Source: Derxia gummosa DSM 723 (GTDB taxonomy: Bacteria > Pseudomonadota > Gammaproteobacteria > Burkholderiales > Burkholderiaceae_E). From it: a stretch of 64,000 nt of DNA. This document shows, piece after piece, positions 54,854 to 64,000 of this stretch (position 1 is the first letter of the stretch; the number at the start of each line of letters is the position of its first letter). The notes beneath the pieces are model-generated. The model did no database searches and was not told the DNA's origin. It worked only from the letters and a program-made list of their open reading frames with translations. The DNA lies in the NCBI RefSeq assembly GCF_000482785.1, contig NZ_AXWS01000008.1:1-64000 (forward strand), read 5' to 3'. The position numbers and the translations under genes are program-made.

Positions 54854-55657
54854 TCAGAGCTGGGCCATGCCGCCGACGACCGCGTGCATGCCGTTGTCGA
54901 CATGCATGATCTCGGCGGTGATGCCGCTCGCGAGGTCGGACAGCATGAAGGCCGTAGCATTGCCGACCTGCTCGATCGTCACGTTGCGGCGCAGCGGCGT
55001 GCTCATCTCGTTGAACTTGAGCATCTTGCCGAAGTCGGCGATGCCCGAGGCGGCCAGCGTCTTGATCGGGCCGGCGCTGATGCCGTTGGCGCGGATGCCG
55101 CGCGGGCCGAGGCTTTCGGCCAGGTAGCGCACCGAGGCTTCGAGCGAGGCCTTGGCCAGGCCCATGGTGTTGTAGTGCGGCACGACGCGCTCGGCGCCGA
55201 GATAGCTCAGCGTGAGGCTGCTCGGCGAGCCGCCTGCCTCGACCGCCTTGAGCAGCAGCGGCAGCGCGGCCTTGGTGAGCGCCGGATAGCTGTAGGCCGA
55301 GATGTCGTGGGCGATGCGGAAGCCTTCGCGGCTCAGGCCGTCGAGAAAGTCGCCTGCGATGGCTTCGCGCGGCGCGAAGCCGATCGAATGGACGAGGCCG
55401 TCGAGTTGGCTCCAGGCTTCACCGAGGCCGGCGAAGGTGGAGGCGATCTCGTCATCGCTGCCGACATCGCACTGGAACACGAGCGAGCTGCCGAATTCCT
55501 TGGCGAAGCCGTCGATGCGGTCCTTGAAACGTTCGCCGACGTAGGTGAAGGCGAGTTCGGCGCCTTCGCGGTGACAGGCCTGGGCAATGCCGTAGGCGAT
55601 GGAACGGTTGGAAAGCAGACCGGTGATTAGGATCTTCTTGCCGGCGAGAAAGCCCAT
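54854..55657 (-). CDS. fabI: Enoyl-[acyl-carrier-protein] reductase (NADH)
   Basis: A 267-residue short-chain dehydrogenase that performs the last step of fatty-acid elongation. [11 protein letters not shown] (14-24) is the FabI-type nucleotide motif. The catalytic residues Tyr152 (SYLGAERV), Tyr162 and Lys169 (YNTMGLAK) match E. coli Tyr146, Tyr156 and Lys163 in spacing. It is the target of triclosan. A TAGAAT element on the minus strand lies 33 bases upstream of the ATG. An in-frame ATG at 55678 would add seven residues but does not match the family start MGFLAGKK. Confidence 0.96.
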   Translation of the reverse strand: MGFLAGKKILITGLLSNRSIAYGIAQACHREGAELAFTYVGERFKDRIDGFAKEFGSSLVFQCDVGSDDEIASTFAGLGEAWSQLDGLVHSIGFAPREAIAGDFLDGLSREGFRIAHDISAYSYPALTKAALPLLLKAVEAGGSPSSLTLSYLGAERVVPHYNTMGLAKASLEASVRYLAESLGPRGIRANGISAGPIKTLAASGIADFGKMLKFNEMSTPLRRNVTIEQVGNATAFMLSDLASGITAEIMHVDNGMHAVVGGMAQL

Positions 55658-55689
55658 GCGGTGACTCCGGAAACGCAAAATTGGCCCGG

Positions 55690-55695
55690 ATTCTA
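55690..55695 (-). promoter_or_regulatory. Possible -10 element for fabI
   Basis: TAGAAT on the minus strand, 33 bases before the fabI ATG and 35 bases after the preceding gene's stop. No -35 of quality is seen. Confidence 0.4.
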
Positions 55696-55729
55696 CCCGG
55701 GGAGCTTTCGCCGGCTGCCGCCCGGGTGA

Positions 55730-56275
55730 CTAGGACGTGGCCAGGAGTTCGTCGAGGCGTTCGCGGTAGAGCGCGACGGCCTTGGGACCGCGCTTCTTCT
55801 CGACGGCGACCACGAGCTTGTCGAACAGGGTGACGAGTTCGTCGAGCGAATCGGCACGTTCGAGCCGCAGCGTGAGCGGGATGGCGCCGAGCCCGAAGAA
55901 CTCCGGAATCTGGGCACCGAGAAAGGCGTAGAGCCGGAACTGGCGCGAGGCGTCTGGCGGACAGGCGTAGGCCTTGAACAGTTCGGGCGCGATCGCGGCA
56001 GGGCTGCCGGGTTCAGGCTCGGCACGCGAGGGCGTGACCGCGTGCACGGCCTCGCTGGCGAGACTGACGATCTCGAGCAGACCCGCTTCGAGCAGACGCA
56101 CCAGCGAATGCTGGTTTTCCATGCCGACGAGATCGAGCAGTTCCGCCGCGCGACGACGGCCATCGGCCACGACGAGCAGATTGCGCTCATGGCGCGAGAG
56201 GCTTTCGCCACGGCGGCTGATCTCGGCGCGACCGAGTTCGGTCTTGCGCAGCACGGCTTCCATCGTCAGGGTCAT
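55730..56275 (-). CDS. Protein of unknown function with possible winged-helix N terminus
   Basis: A 181-residue cytoplasmic protein without a family I recognise. Residues 1-75 are helical and include ISRRGESLSRHERNLLVVADGRRRAAELLDLVG, followed by SLVRLLEAGLLEIV, which has the look of a small winged-helix or helix-turn-helix segment. The second half has hydrophobic helices (PEFFGLGAIPLTLRLERA) and a basic end (VEKKRGPKAVALYRERLDELLA). GGAG sits at good distance before the ATG at 56275. It precedes fabI on the same strand with its own short gap. A regulatory role is a guess. Confidence 0.7.
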   Translation of the reverse strand: MTLTMEAVLRKTELGRAEISRRGESLSRHERNLLVVADGRRRAAELLDLVGMENQHSLVRLLEAGLLEIVSLASEAVHAVTPSRAEPEPGSPAAIAPELFKAYACPPDASRQFRLYAFLGAQIPEFFGLGAIPLTLRLERADSLDELVTLFDKLVVAVEKKRGPKAVALYRERLDELLATS

Positions 56276-56379
56276 TCCGGGTCTCCATTCACCGTCGAAT
56301 TTGAGAAGTGCGTCGCATGCTAGGGAGTGCTCTTACAGGTGCATGTGCGGAATTTGTCATCGACGACTTGAGTCAGGGT

Positions 56380-57021
56380 TCAACCCATTCGGGTTTTTCC
56401 TGTGCCGGCAATGGCCGGATCGCGCACAAACCCCAGTCGGGCAGAAAGCTCCTCCGACCGGAGGACTTCGACCGGAAGGCCGGCGGGGCAGGCCGGCAGG
56501 CGCAGGATGAGGCCCGTGGGCGTGCTGAGGCAGCGCTCGGGCAGGGTGTCTGGATCGGGCGGACCGCCGTCGGCGTCGGCGAGATGGTCGATGAAGACGG
56601 CGAGGTCGCGGTCGCTGGCGATGGCGGGCCCGTGCTCGGTCAGGAGCCAGAGGTTGCCAGCGTCGTCGAAGGCGGCACGGTCGAGCCGGTCGACGCGCAG
56701 GCGGTTGTGGGTGACGAGGGCCGGCGCGGCGGCTTCCGCGGCATCCGGCTGGGCGAACACGATGAAGGGCGCGGCTTCGAGCGTGACGTAGACGCGCTGC
56801 GGTCCGTTCTGGAAGAACCAGGCGCCGTGCTCGTCGCAGGCGTAGTTGCGATCGATGAAGCCGCGCAGCGCCGGGCTGGTGACGGGATCGCCGGGCAGAC
56901 CGGCGCGTTGGCAGGCCTCGTCGCGCATGCGCCAGCGGCCGCGCCGGTCGAGTGCGAGCCAGCCATGGCAGGCGGGGACATCGGGCCAGCGGGCGAGGGC
57001 GGCGAGAACGGCGTCATCCAT
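56380..57021 (-). CDS. Conserved-looking protein of unknown function, last gene of the ilvE-side set
   Basis: A 213-residue soluble protein. The N-terminal part has CHGWLALDRRGRWRMRDEAC (about 18-37) and GFIDRNYACDEHGAWFFQNGPQRVYVTLEAAPFIV (about 52-87), a pattern I recall from Burkholderiales proteins of unknown function. The C-terminal half carries an acidic LADADGGPPDPDTLPERC segment. It overlaps the YheT-like hydrolase gene by eight bases and is read in the same direction, so translational coupling is likely. The function is unknown. The nearest ATG in the larger open frame (57099) is rejected because the overlap would be large. Confidence 0.75.
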   Translation of the reverse strand: MDDAVLAALARWPDVPACHGWLALDRRGRWRMRDEACQRAGLPGDPVTSPALRGFIDRNYACDEHGAWFFQNGPQRVYVTLEAAPFIVFAQPDAAEAAAPALVTHNRLRVDRLDRAAFDDAGNLWLLTEHGPAIASDRDLAVFIDHLADADGGPPDPDTLPERCLSTPTGLILRLPACPAGLPVEVLRSEELSARLGFVRDPAIAGTGKTRMG

Positions 57022-58042
57022 GGTCAGTGTGGTCGTCAAAGAAGCCGAGGATGCGCGCCGGCAGCCAGTCGAGCCGACCGGGGAAGGCGCCGGTTGCAAA
57101 GCCGACGTGTCCGCCTTCGGCCGGCTGTTCGAGCGTGACGACCGCCGACACCTCGGCCGGGCCGGGCAGCGCCTCGGCAGGCAGGAAGGGATCGTTGCGG
57201 GCGTTGAGCACGAGCGTCGGCACGACGATGTGGCGCAGCAGCGGCTTGCTGGAGGCGCGGGTCCAGTAGTCGTCGGTGTCGCGGTAGCCGTGCATCGGCG
57301 CGGTGTAGAGGTTGTCGAACTCGCGCAGCGTGCGCGCGGCGCGGATCGCGTCGAGGCTGGTGCGCCCGCTCGCGAGCAGCGGATGCGCCGGATGCGCGGC
57401 GAGCTTGGCCGCGACCTTGACCCGCAGCGTGCGCAGGAACATGCGCGTGTACACCATCGACAGTCCGCGCGAGATCGCCGCGCCGCCGGCCATGAGGTCG
57501 AGCGGCGCCGAGATGCCGGCGGCGGCCGTCACGAAGCGCGCGTCCGCGCCCGATTCGCCCAACCACTTGAGCAGCGCGTTGCCGCCGAGCGAGACACCGG
57601 CCGCGTACAGCGGCGCGCCGGCCGCGCGCGCGGCGATGCGGCGCAGCACCCAGCCGACTTCGGCGCTGTCGCCCGAGTGGTAGGCGCGCGCCAGCCGGTT
57701 GGGTTCCCCGGAGCAACCCCTGAAATGCGGGATCACGCCGGTCCAGCCGCGTATGCGCAGCGCATGCATGAGGGCGCGTGCGTAATGGCTGCGCGACGAG
57801 CCTTCGAGTCCGTGGAACAGCACAACCCAGGGACGGCCGGCTTCGCCGTCGACGAAGTCGACATCGATGAAGTCGCCGTCAGGTCGGCCGTCGGTTTCGG
57901 TGTCCCAGCGTTCGCGGCGCAGCGGCGTGGCCGGGCAGCGCGCTAGCAGGGCGGGCAGGATGGTCTGGGCATGGCCGGCGGCGGGGCCGAGCCTGAGCCA
58001 GGCTGGCGCGCGATAGCCGGCCATCGGGCGGGCCACGCGCAC
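57014..58042 (-). CDS. YheT-like alpha/beta hydrolase
   Basis: A 342-residue alpha/beta hydrolase of the YheT/ABHD group. Seen features are VVLFHGLEGSSRSHYAR (oxyanion region, about 72-88), PHFRGCSGEPNRLARAYHSGD (about 105-125), the nucleophile elbow GVSLGGN (Ser150), the acid region LNARNDPFLP and the last His in EGGHVGFATG. The substrate is an unknown ester. The start is unsure: GTG 58042 (used here) or ATG 58024, 18 bases downstream. The stop codon of the preceding gene is two bases away, so the genes are tightly packed. Confidence 0.9.
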   Translation of the reverse strand: MRVARPMAGYRAPAWLRLGPAAGHAQTILPALLARCPATPLRRERWDTETDGRPDGDFIDVDFVDGEAGRPWVVLFHGLEGSSRSHYARALMHALRIRGWTGVIPHFRGCSGEPNRLARAYHSGDSAEVGWVLRRIAARAAGAPLYAAGVSLGGNALLKWLGESGADARFVTAAAGISAPLDLMAGGAAISRGLSMVYTRMFLRTLRVKVAAKLAAHPAHPLLASGRTSLDAIRAARTLREFDNLYTAPMHGYRDTDDYWTRASSKPLLRHIVVPTLVLNARNDPFLPAEALPGPAEVSAVVTLEQPAEGGHVGFATGAFPGRLDWLPARILGFFDDHTDHG

Positions 58043-58043
58043 C

Positions 58044-58487
58044 TCAGTGCAGCATCGAGGGCCGCAGCGCCGGCATGTCGCCCATCGGCTCCTCGTTCGG
58101 ACTGGCGTGATGCAGCACGAGACGCCAGCCGCTCGGCGTCTTGAAATAGATGTTGGTGGCGAACACGCGCAGTGGCTGGCCGGTGCGCGGATGCAGCACC
58201 GGCATTTCCTCGATGACCGAATGCACCGCGACCAGCATGTTCTGCTGCACGTGGCGACGCGTGACGCGCGCCGTCAGCGGCCCTTGCGAGAGGATTTCCT
58301 CGTAGCTCTGGCGGATCGGGTCGATGCCGATCAGACGCGGGCCGTTGGGATGAATGCAGACGATGTCGTCCTCGTCCGACCAGCAGGCCATTGCGGCGGC
58401 GAGGTCGGCGCGTTCGAGCGCGTCATACCAGCTCTGCTCGGCGGCTTCGGGCGTGGAGAACAGGGCGGGGTGGAAGTCTTCGTCCAT
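58044..58487 (-). CDS. SnoaL/NTF2-like domain protein
   Basis: A 147-residue single-domain protein with an NTF2-like alpha-beta cone: AAEQSWYDALERADLAAAMACWSDEDDIVCIHPNGPRLIG at the start, SYEEILSQGP, and the strand VFATNIYFKTPSGWRLVLHHAS near the end. Such small domains act as isomerases, dehydratases or simply bind ligands; the role is unknown. It lies between the heptosyltransferase gene and the YheT-like gene in a leftward series with small gaps. Confidence 0.85.
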   Translation of the reverse strand: MDEDFHPALFSTPEAAEQSWYDALERADLAAAMACWSDEDDIVCIHPNGPRLIGIDPIRQSYEEILSQGPLTARVTRRHVQQNMLVAVHSVIEEMPVLHPRTGQPLRVFATNIYFKTPSGWRLVLHHASPNEEPMGDMPALRPSMLH

Positions 58488-58506
58488 GGCGGGGAGGAGG
58501 GCCGCG

Positions 58507-59598
58507 TCAGGCGCGGCGTCCGTCCGCGCCCTGGCCGGGTGAGGGCGTGGGTTGGGCGGGGGCGGCGCCGAGTCGCGCGGCGAGCTGTTCGTAGACGAGT
58601 TCGGGCGTGAGATCGCGCATGCAGCGGAAATGCCCGAGCGGGCATTCGCGCGCGAAGCAGGGGCTGCATTCGATGGGAATGCGCGCGATCGTCGCCTGGG
58701 TGTTGTGCGGCGGCGTGTGGCGCGGATCGGTCGAGCCGTAGAGCGCGACCACCGGCACGTCGAGCGCGGCCGCCATGTGCATGAGGCCGGAATCGTTGCT
58801 GACCACGGCCTGGAAGCTGCGCATCAGCGCCAGCGCCTCGCGCAGGCTGGTATTGCCGCAAAGGTTGGTCACTTCCACATGGGCCAGCGCCGCGATCTCG
58901 GCGGCGACCGGCTTGTCCTTGGGCGAGCCGAGGCAGAAGAAGGCGGCGTCGGGATGGCGTTCGGCCACCAGCTCGGCCAGCCGCGCGAAATGCTCGACCG
59001 GCCAGCGCTTGGCCGGGCCGTACTCGGCGCCGGGGCAGAAGCCGATGAGCGGCCGCGCGGTGTGGCGGTCGATGTACTTGGCCTTGGCGATCGCCACATG
59101 GGCCGGATCGACGACGAGACGCGGCCGGTCGGCGCCGAACCAGTCGTACTTGCGCTCGAAACCGCCGGCCAGCGCCGCGTAGGTCTCGATCATCGGCGGG
59201 CGATGGCCCTTGGGCGGATTGGGCCAGCGCCGGTTGAGGAGGCCCCAGCGGCCTTCGCCCGTGTAGCCGCAGCGCACCGGGATGCGTGCGAGCCAGGGGA
59301 TGAGCGCCGATTTCCACGAGTTGGGCAGCACCCAGGCATGGGTGAAGGGGCCGTGGGCATCGCCCGCGCGCAGGGCGCGCGCGGTAGCGACGCGCTCCTT
59401 CCATTGCAGGCTGCCGTGCAAGAACGAGGTGGTCTGGACGCGATCGACCTCGTTCATCGATTCGTACACCGCCGCGAGGTGCTTGGGCGCGAGCACCTCG
59501 ATGCGCGCACGCAGGTGCTGGAGCCTCAGCCGCCGGATGAGTGGCTGGGACATGATCGCGTCGCCGATCCAGTTGGGAGCGACGACGAGGATGCGCAT
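58507..59598 (-). CDS. waaF: Lipopolysaccharide heptosyltransferase II
   Basis: A 363-residue GT9-family glycosyltransferase that adds the second heptose to the LPS inner core from ADP-heptose. The start MRILVVAPNWIGDAIMSQPLIRRL is the WaaF signature (GDA near 13-15), and the C-terminal domain has CPGAEYGPAKRWP and VVSNDSGLMHMAAALDVPVVALYGSTDP. It works on the cytoplasmic face of the inner membrane. A GTG 12 bases upstream (59610) is the other possible start. A small zinc-finger gene lies just upstream on the same strand. Confidence 0.95.
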   Translation of the reverse strand: MRILVVAPNWIGDAIMSQPLIRRLRLQHLRARIEVLAPKHLAAVYESMNEVDRVQTTSFLHGSLQWKERVATARALRAGDAHGPFTHAWVLPNSWKSALIPWLARIPVRCGYTGEGRWGLLNRRWPNPPKGHRPPMIETYAALAGGFERKYDWFGADRPRLVVDPAHVAIAKAKYIDRHTARPLIGFCPGAEYGPAKRWPVEHFARLAELVAERHPDAAFFCLGSPKDKPVAAEIAALAHVEVTNLCGNTSLREALALMRSFQAVVSNDSGLMHMAAALDVPVVALYGSTDPRHTPPHNTQATIARIPIECSPCFARECPLGHFRCMRDLTPELVYEQLAARLGAAPAQPTPSPGQGADGRRA

Positions 59599-59638
59599 TT
59601 CGGGTTCCACGCGGCGGAGAGGGCGACGGTGCCGCGCG

Positions 59639-59845
59639 TCAGTGCGCGTGGACCTTCTCGCCGGCCTTGAGGCGGTAGACCGTACCGCAGTACGGGCACA
59701 TCGCCTCGCCGGTCTTGGTCACGTCGAGGAACACGCGCGGATGGTGGTTCCACAGCGGCATGGCCGGGTTGGGACAGTAGGCGGGCAGATCCTTGGCCGT
59801 CAGTTCGACCGAGGGCAGGGCGGCTTTGGTTTGGGTGTCGCTCAT
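59639..59845 (-). CDS. Zinc-finger (CHCC-type) protein
   Basis: A 68-residue protein with the CHCC zinc motif: CPNPAMPLWNHHPRVFLD and GEAMCPYCGTVYRL. The four ligands would be Cys36, a His of the NHHP run (His47 by family pattern), Cys62 and Cys65-like positions; exact ligand choice is inferred. Related to the mitochondrial complex I accessory subunit NDUFS6, it occurs in many proteobacteria beside ilvE. The role is unknown. It is 41 bases upstream of waaF and 20 bases downstream of ilvE, so one operon is likely. Confidence 0.87.
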   Translation of the reverse strand: MSDTQTKAALPSVELTAKDLPAYCPNPAMPLWNHHPRVFLDVTKTGEAMCPYCGTVYRLKAGEKVHAH

Positions 59846-59865
59846 TGTTGGAACCTCGAAGGAAA

Positions 59866-60795
59866 TCAGACCTTGGCAAGCCACTCGGCGTACTTCGGGT
59901 TGCGGCCGTTGACCACGTCGAAGAAGGCCGCCTGGAGCTTGGTGGTGACCGGGCCGCGCGAGCCGGCGCCGATGGTGCGGCCGTCAAGCTCGCGGATCGG
60001 GGTGACTTCGGCGGCGGTGCCGGTGAAGAAGGCTTCGTCGCCGATGTAGAACTCGTCGCGCGTGATGCGGCGCTCGACCACCTTGATGCCGTGCTCGGCC
60101 GCGAGCGTGAAGATGGAGTTGCGGGTGATGCCGTCGAGCGCCCCGCCGGCGAGGTCGGGCGTGTGCAGTTCGCCATCCTTCACCAGGAAGACGTTCTCGC
60201 CTGAGCCCTGACAGACGAAGCCCTGCGGATCCATCAGCATCGCCTCGTCGTAGCCCTCGTTCGTCGCTTCCTGGTTCGACAGGATCGAGACCGGGTAGTT
60301 GCCGACTGCCTTCGCCTTGCACATCGTCACGTTGGGGTGATGGTGCGTGAACGACGAGGTCTTGACGCGGATGCCGCGCTCCATGCCCTCGGCGCCGAGG
60401 TAGGCGCCCCAGGGCCAGGCCGCGACCGCGACGTGGATGGTGTTGGTGCGCGCGCCGATGCCGAGCTTGTCCGAGCCGATCCAGGCGATCGGGCGGATGT
60501 AGCAGCTCTCCAGCTTGTTCTCGCGCACGACGGCCTTGGTGGCCTCGGAAATCTGCTCTTCGGTGAAGGGCAGGTTCATCTGGAAGATGCGCGCGCTGTT
60601 GAACAGGCGGCGGGTGTGTTCCTTGAGGCGGAAGACGGCGGTGCTGCCGTCGGCCTGCTGGTAGGCGCGGACACCCTCGAATACGCCCATGCCGTAGTGC
60701 AGGGTGTGAGTGAGGACGTGGATCTTGGCGTCGCGCCAGTCAACCATCTTCCCGTCCATCCAGATCACGCCGTCACGGTCGGCCATGGACACCAT
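59866..60795 (-). CDS. ilvE: Branched-chain amino acid aminotransferase
   Basis: A 309-residue fold-type IV PLP enzyme that interconverts branched-chain amino acids and their keto acids. Features are LHYGMGVFEGVRAY (about 32-45), the cofactor lysine Lys162 in KAKAVGNYPVS, and GSGENVFLVKDG near 203. AGGAG precedes ATG 60795 (a second ATG is nine bases later). A TAGAAT element on the minus strand and a strong GC hairpin lie in its leader. It diverges from azlC-azlD, which encode a branched-chain amino acid exporter, and it leads the zinc-finger and waaF genes. Confidence 0.96.
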   Translation of the reverse strand: MVSMADRDGVIWMDGKMVDWRDAKIHVLTHTLHYGMGVFEGVRAYQQADGSTAVFRLKEHTRRLFNSARIFQMNLPFTEEQISEATKAVVRENKLESCYIRPIAWIGSDKLGIGARTNTIHVAVAAWPWGAYLGAEGMERGIRVKTSSFTHHHPNVTMCKAKAVGNYPVSILSNQEATNEGYDEAMLMDPQGFVCQGSGENVFLVKDGELHTPDLAGGALDGITRNSIFTLAAEHGIKVVERRITRDEFYIGDEAFFTGTAAEVTPIRELDGRTIGAGSRGPVTTKLQAAFFDVVNGRNPKYAEWLAKV

Positions 60796-60820
60796 TCGAA
60801 TGCTCCTGTCAGGGGTTGCG

Positions 60821-60841
60821 GCCCGCGCGCGGCGCGCGGGC
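60821..60841 (-). promoter_or_regulatory. GC hairpin in the ilvE leader
   Basis: GCCCGCGCG (60821-60829) pairs with CGCGCGGGC (60833-60841) over 9 bases with a three-base loop, between the putative -10 and the ilvE ATG. It would be the first structure in the ilvE message. Confidence 0.45.
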
Positions 60842-60853
60842 GGAAAAGCGCAG

Positions 60854-60859
60854 ATTCTA
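60854..60859 (-). promoter_or_regulatory. Possible -10 element for ilvE
   Basis: TAGAAT on the minus strand, about 58 bases before the ilvE ATG. The -35 region is not consensus. Confidence 0.4.
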
Positions 60860-60889
60860 GCGAAGCCCTTGCCCGAGCCGCCTCATCGG

Positions 60890-60895
60890 GATAAT
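60890..60895 (+). promoter_or_regulatory. Possible -10 element for azlC
   Basis: GATAAT on the plus strand, 43 bases before the azlC ATG. TTGCCC (60869-60874) is 15 bases upstream, a short spacing. Together with the leftward ilvE element this gives a compact divergent promoter region. Confidence 0.4.
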
Positions 60896-60938
60896 GCGGC
60901 CGGCGCCGCGACTGTGTGGCGCCTTCGGAAAGGTTGAA

Positions 60939-61664
60939 ATGGGTTTCTGGAAAGACGCGCGCGGCGAAGCCTTCCGGCGCGGTTTCGCCGATCTGATGCC
61001 GGCTGCGACGGGCGTGCTCGCCTGGGGGCTGGTGACAGGCGTGGCGATGGTGCAGGCGGGACTCGGACTCGCGGGCGCGCTCGGCATGACCTTCACTGTG
61101 TACGCGGGCTCGGCGCAGCTGGCGGCGCTGCCGCTGATCGCGAGCGGTTCGCCGGTGTGGCTCATCGTCGCGACGGCGCTGGTCGTGAACCTGCGCTTCG
61201 TCATCTACGCGCTGGCGCTGCGGCGCGATTTTGCCGGCGTGAGCGTGGCGCGGCGGCTCTGGTACGGCTATCTGATGGGCGACATCGGCTTCGTGATCTA
61301 CATGCGGCGGCGCGAGCAGCCGGGGCCGTTCGAGCACCGGCATGCCTATTTCATGGGCGGCGCGGTGTGCAACTGGCTGTTCTGGCAGCTCGGCAGCGTG
61401 GCGGGCATCGTCGCGGCGGGCTGGATTCCGCTCGACTGGGGGCTGGATCTCGCGGGCACGCTGGCGCTGCTCGGGCTGCTGGTGCCGATGTGCGCCGCGC
61501 GGCCGGTGCTGGCCGGGGCGATCGCGTCGGCGGTGGTGGCGATCGTGGCGCATGCGCTGCCGCTGCGGCTGGGGCTGGCGGCGGGGACGGTGGCGGGCAT
61601 CGTGGTGGCGATGCTCGTGGGCGCGAACGCGGGCGGCGATGCCGGGCCCGCCGCGCGGAACTGA
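60939..61664 (+). CDS. azlC: Branched-chain amino acid exporter large subunit AzlC
   Basis: A 241-residue protein with seven or eight hydrophobic segments. The family features are EAFRRGFADLMPAATGVLAWGLVTG (about 10-34), FTVYAGSAQLAALPLI, and NLRFVIYALALRRDF. With AzlD it forms a two-part exporter of branched-chain amino acids (BrnFE type). GGAAAGG precedes ATG 60939. It diverges from ilvE and is followed by azlD after 59 bases. A frame from 60894 adds 15 residues unlike the family. Confidence 0.92.
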   Translation: MGFWKDARGEAFRRGFADLMPAATGVLAWGLVTGVAMVQAGLGLAGALGMTFTVYAGSAQLAALPLIASGSPVWLIVATALVVNLRFVIYALALRRDFAGVSVARRLWYGYLMGDIGFVIYMRRREQPGPFEHRHAYFMGGAVCNWLFWQLGSVAGIVAAGWIPLDWGLDLAGTLALLGLLVPMCAARPVLAGAIASAVVAIVAHALPLRLGLAAGTVAGIVVAMLVGANAGGDAGPAARN

Positions 61665-61723
61665 GGGTATGAAATTGCAGCGGATGAATCAGGCGGCCAG
61701 GCGGCCGGCGCGGGGCTGAGCGC

Positions 61724-62044
61724 ATGGATCAGCTCGAACTCTGGCTCGCGATGGCGGGCCTCACTTTCGCCACCGTCGCGACGCGCGCGGGCCTGCTCGT
61801 CTTCCACCGGCTGTCGCCGGGCTCGACCGTGGAGCGCGCGCTGCGCTATGCGCCGGCCTGCGCGCTGGCGGCCATCGTCGGGCCGGAACTGGTGTTTTCG
61901 CACGGCGTGGTGGAGCCGGGGCATTACAAGCTCTGGGCCGGCGCGGCGGCGACCGCGGGCTTTCTGGTGACGCGCAACCTGTTCGCGACGCTCGCGATCG
62001 GGATGGCGGTGTTCACGGCGCTGCGGCTGGTGGGGTGGTCGTGA
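61724..62044 (+). CDS. azlD: Branched-chain amino acid exporter small subunit AzlD
   Basis: A 106-residue protein with four hydrophobic segments and the AzlD pattern [34 protein letters not shown] and [19 protein letters not shown]. It is the partner of AzlC. The gap after azlC contains no other signal. The recQ gene starts 104 bases downstream with its own ribosome site. Confidence 0.9.
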   Translation: MDQLELWLAMAGLTFATVATRAGLLVFHRLSPGSTVERALRYAPACALAAIVGPELVFSHGVVEPGHYKLWAGAAATAGFLVTRNLFATLAIGMAVFTALRLVGWS

Positions 62045-62147
62045 TGGCTGCGATGGCGTTCCGGGCCGCGAGCGGCAACGGTCAATGGGCGCGCCGCGCG
62101 CCGGCCGTCCAGGCAGCATTGATGTTCAAGTTCAACAGGAGTGCTTC

Positions 62148-64000
<1,853 letters not shown>

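Overview
This 64 kb window is chromosomal DNA of a very GC-rich betaproteobacterium. The gene families and gene neighbourhoods point to the order Burkholderiales; I cannot name the genus. Supporting features are rpsP-rimM-trmD-rplS followed by a CoA-type Nudix gene and a CobD/CbiB-like gene, the pair trxA-rho with a type B L31 gene, the run SRP RNA-dnaX-ybaB-recR, and an OxyR with the classical redox cysteine spacing. About 61 protein genes fill nearly the whole window. I see no prophage, insertion sequence, integron, CRISPR array, tRNA or rRNA.

Layout. 1-3.1 kb: electron-transfer flavoprotein genes and a DmdC-type acyl-CoA dehydrogenase that would pass electrons to ETF. 3.1-4.2 kb: a PA0069-type radical SAM gene with no ordinary start codon. 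4.2-6.5 kb: ribosomal protein S16 / 16S maturation / tRNA methylation / L19 operon behind a long leader. 6.5-10.8 kb: Nudix, CobD/CbiB-like, trxA, rho and rpmE2, with structured leaders before trxA and rho. 10.9-14.4 kb: membrane glycosyltransferase and MATE exporter. 14.4-22.3 kb: oligoribonuclease, DUF481 barrel, M48 protease, rsgA, AIM24-like protein, glutamine amidotransferase, an acidic Ala-rich protein and a DODA-type dioxygenase. 22.4-26.1 kb: SRP RNA, dnaX, ybaB, recR. 26.1-33.7 kb: Mg2+ P-type ATPase, DUF924, fatty-acid desaturase, MdtD-type exporter, ABM protein and a His-rich membrane protein. 33.8-39.1 kb: AAA+ ATPase, dps, oxyR, DUF1631. 39.2-44.2 kb: PBP4-type carboxypeptidase, ubiD, a candidate 6S RNA, a lytic transglycosylase and a 2[4Fe-4S] ferredoxin.

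44.3-53.8 kb: an aminotransferase, then a C4-dicarboxylate module: response regulator and sensor kinase (DctR/DctS-like) divergent from a TRAP transporter (dctPQM), followed by the malic enzyme maeB. This would sense, import and decarboxylate malate-type acids. 54-64 kb: proline-rich lipoprotein, fabI, two proteins of unknown function, a tight leftward set (ilvE, zinc-finger protein, heptosyltransferase, SnoaL-like, YheT-like hydrolase, unknown), and rightward azlC-azlD and recQ (cut by the window end). ilvE and azlCD diverge from one short region, pairing branched-chain amino-acid transamination with export.

Most of the window is conserved housekeeping DNA. The observations most worth a second look are RNA-level: a candidate 6S RNA abutting the lytic transglycosylase start, with further self-complementary sequence upstream; a branched stem in the rho leader; hairpins before trxA and rpsP; a 14-bp palindrome (TGCAA-N4-TTGCA) in three intergenic gaps; and the radical SAM gene whose conserved N terminus can only be translated from a non-standard codon, probably ACG.
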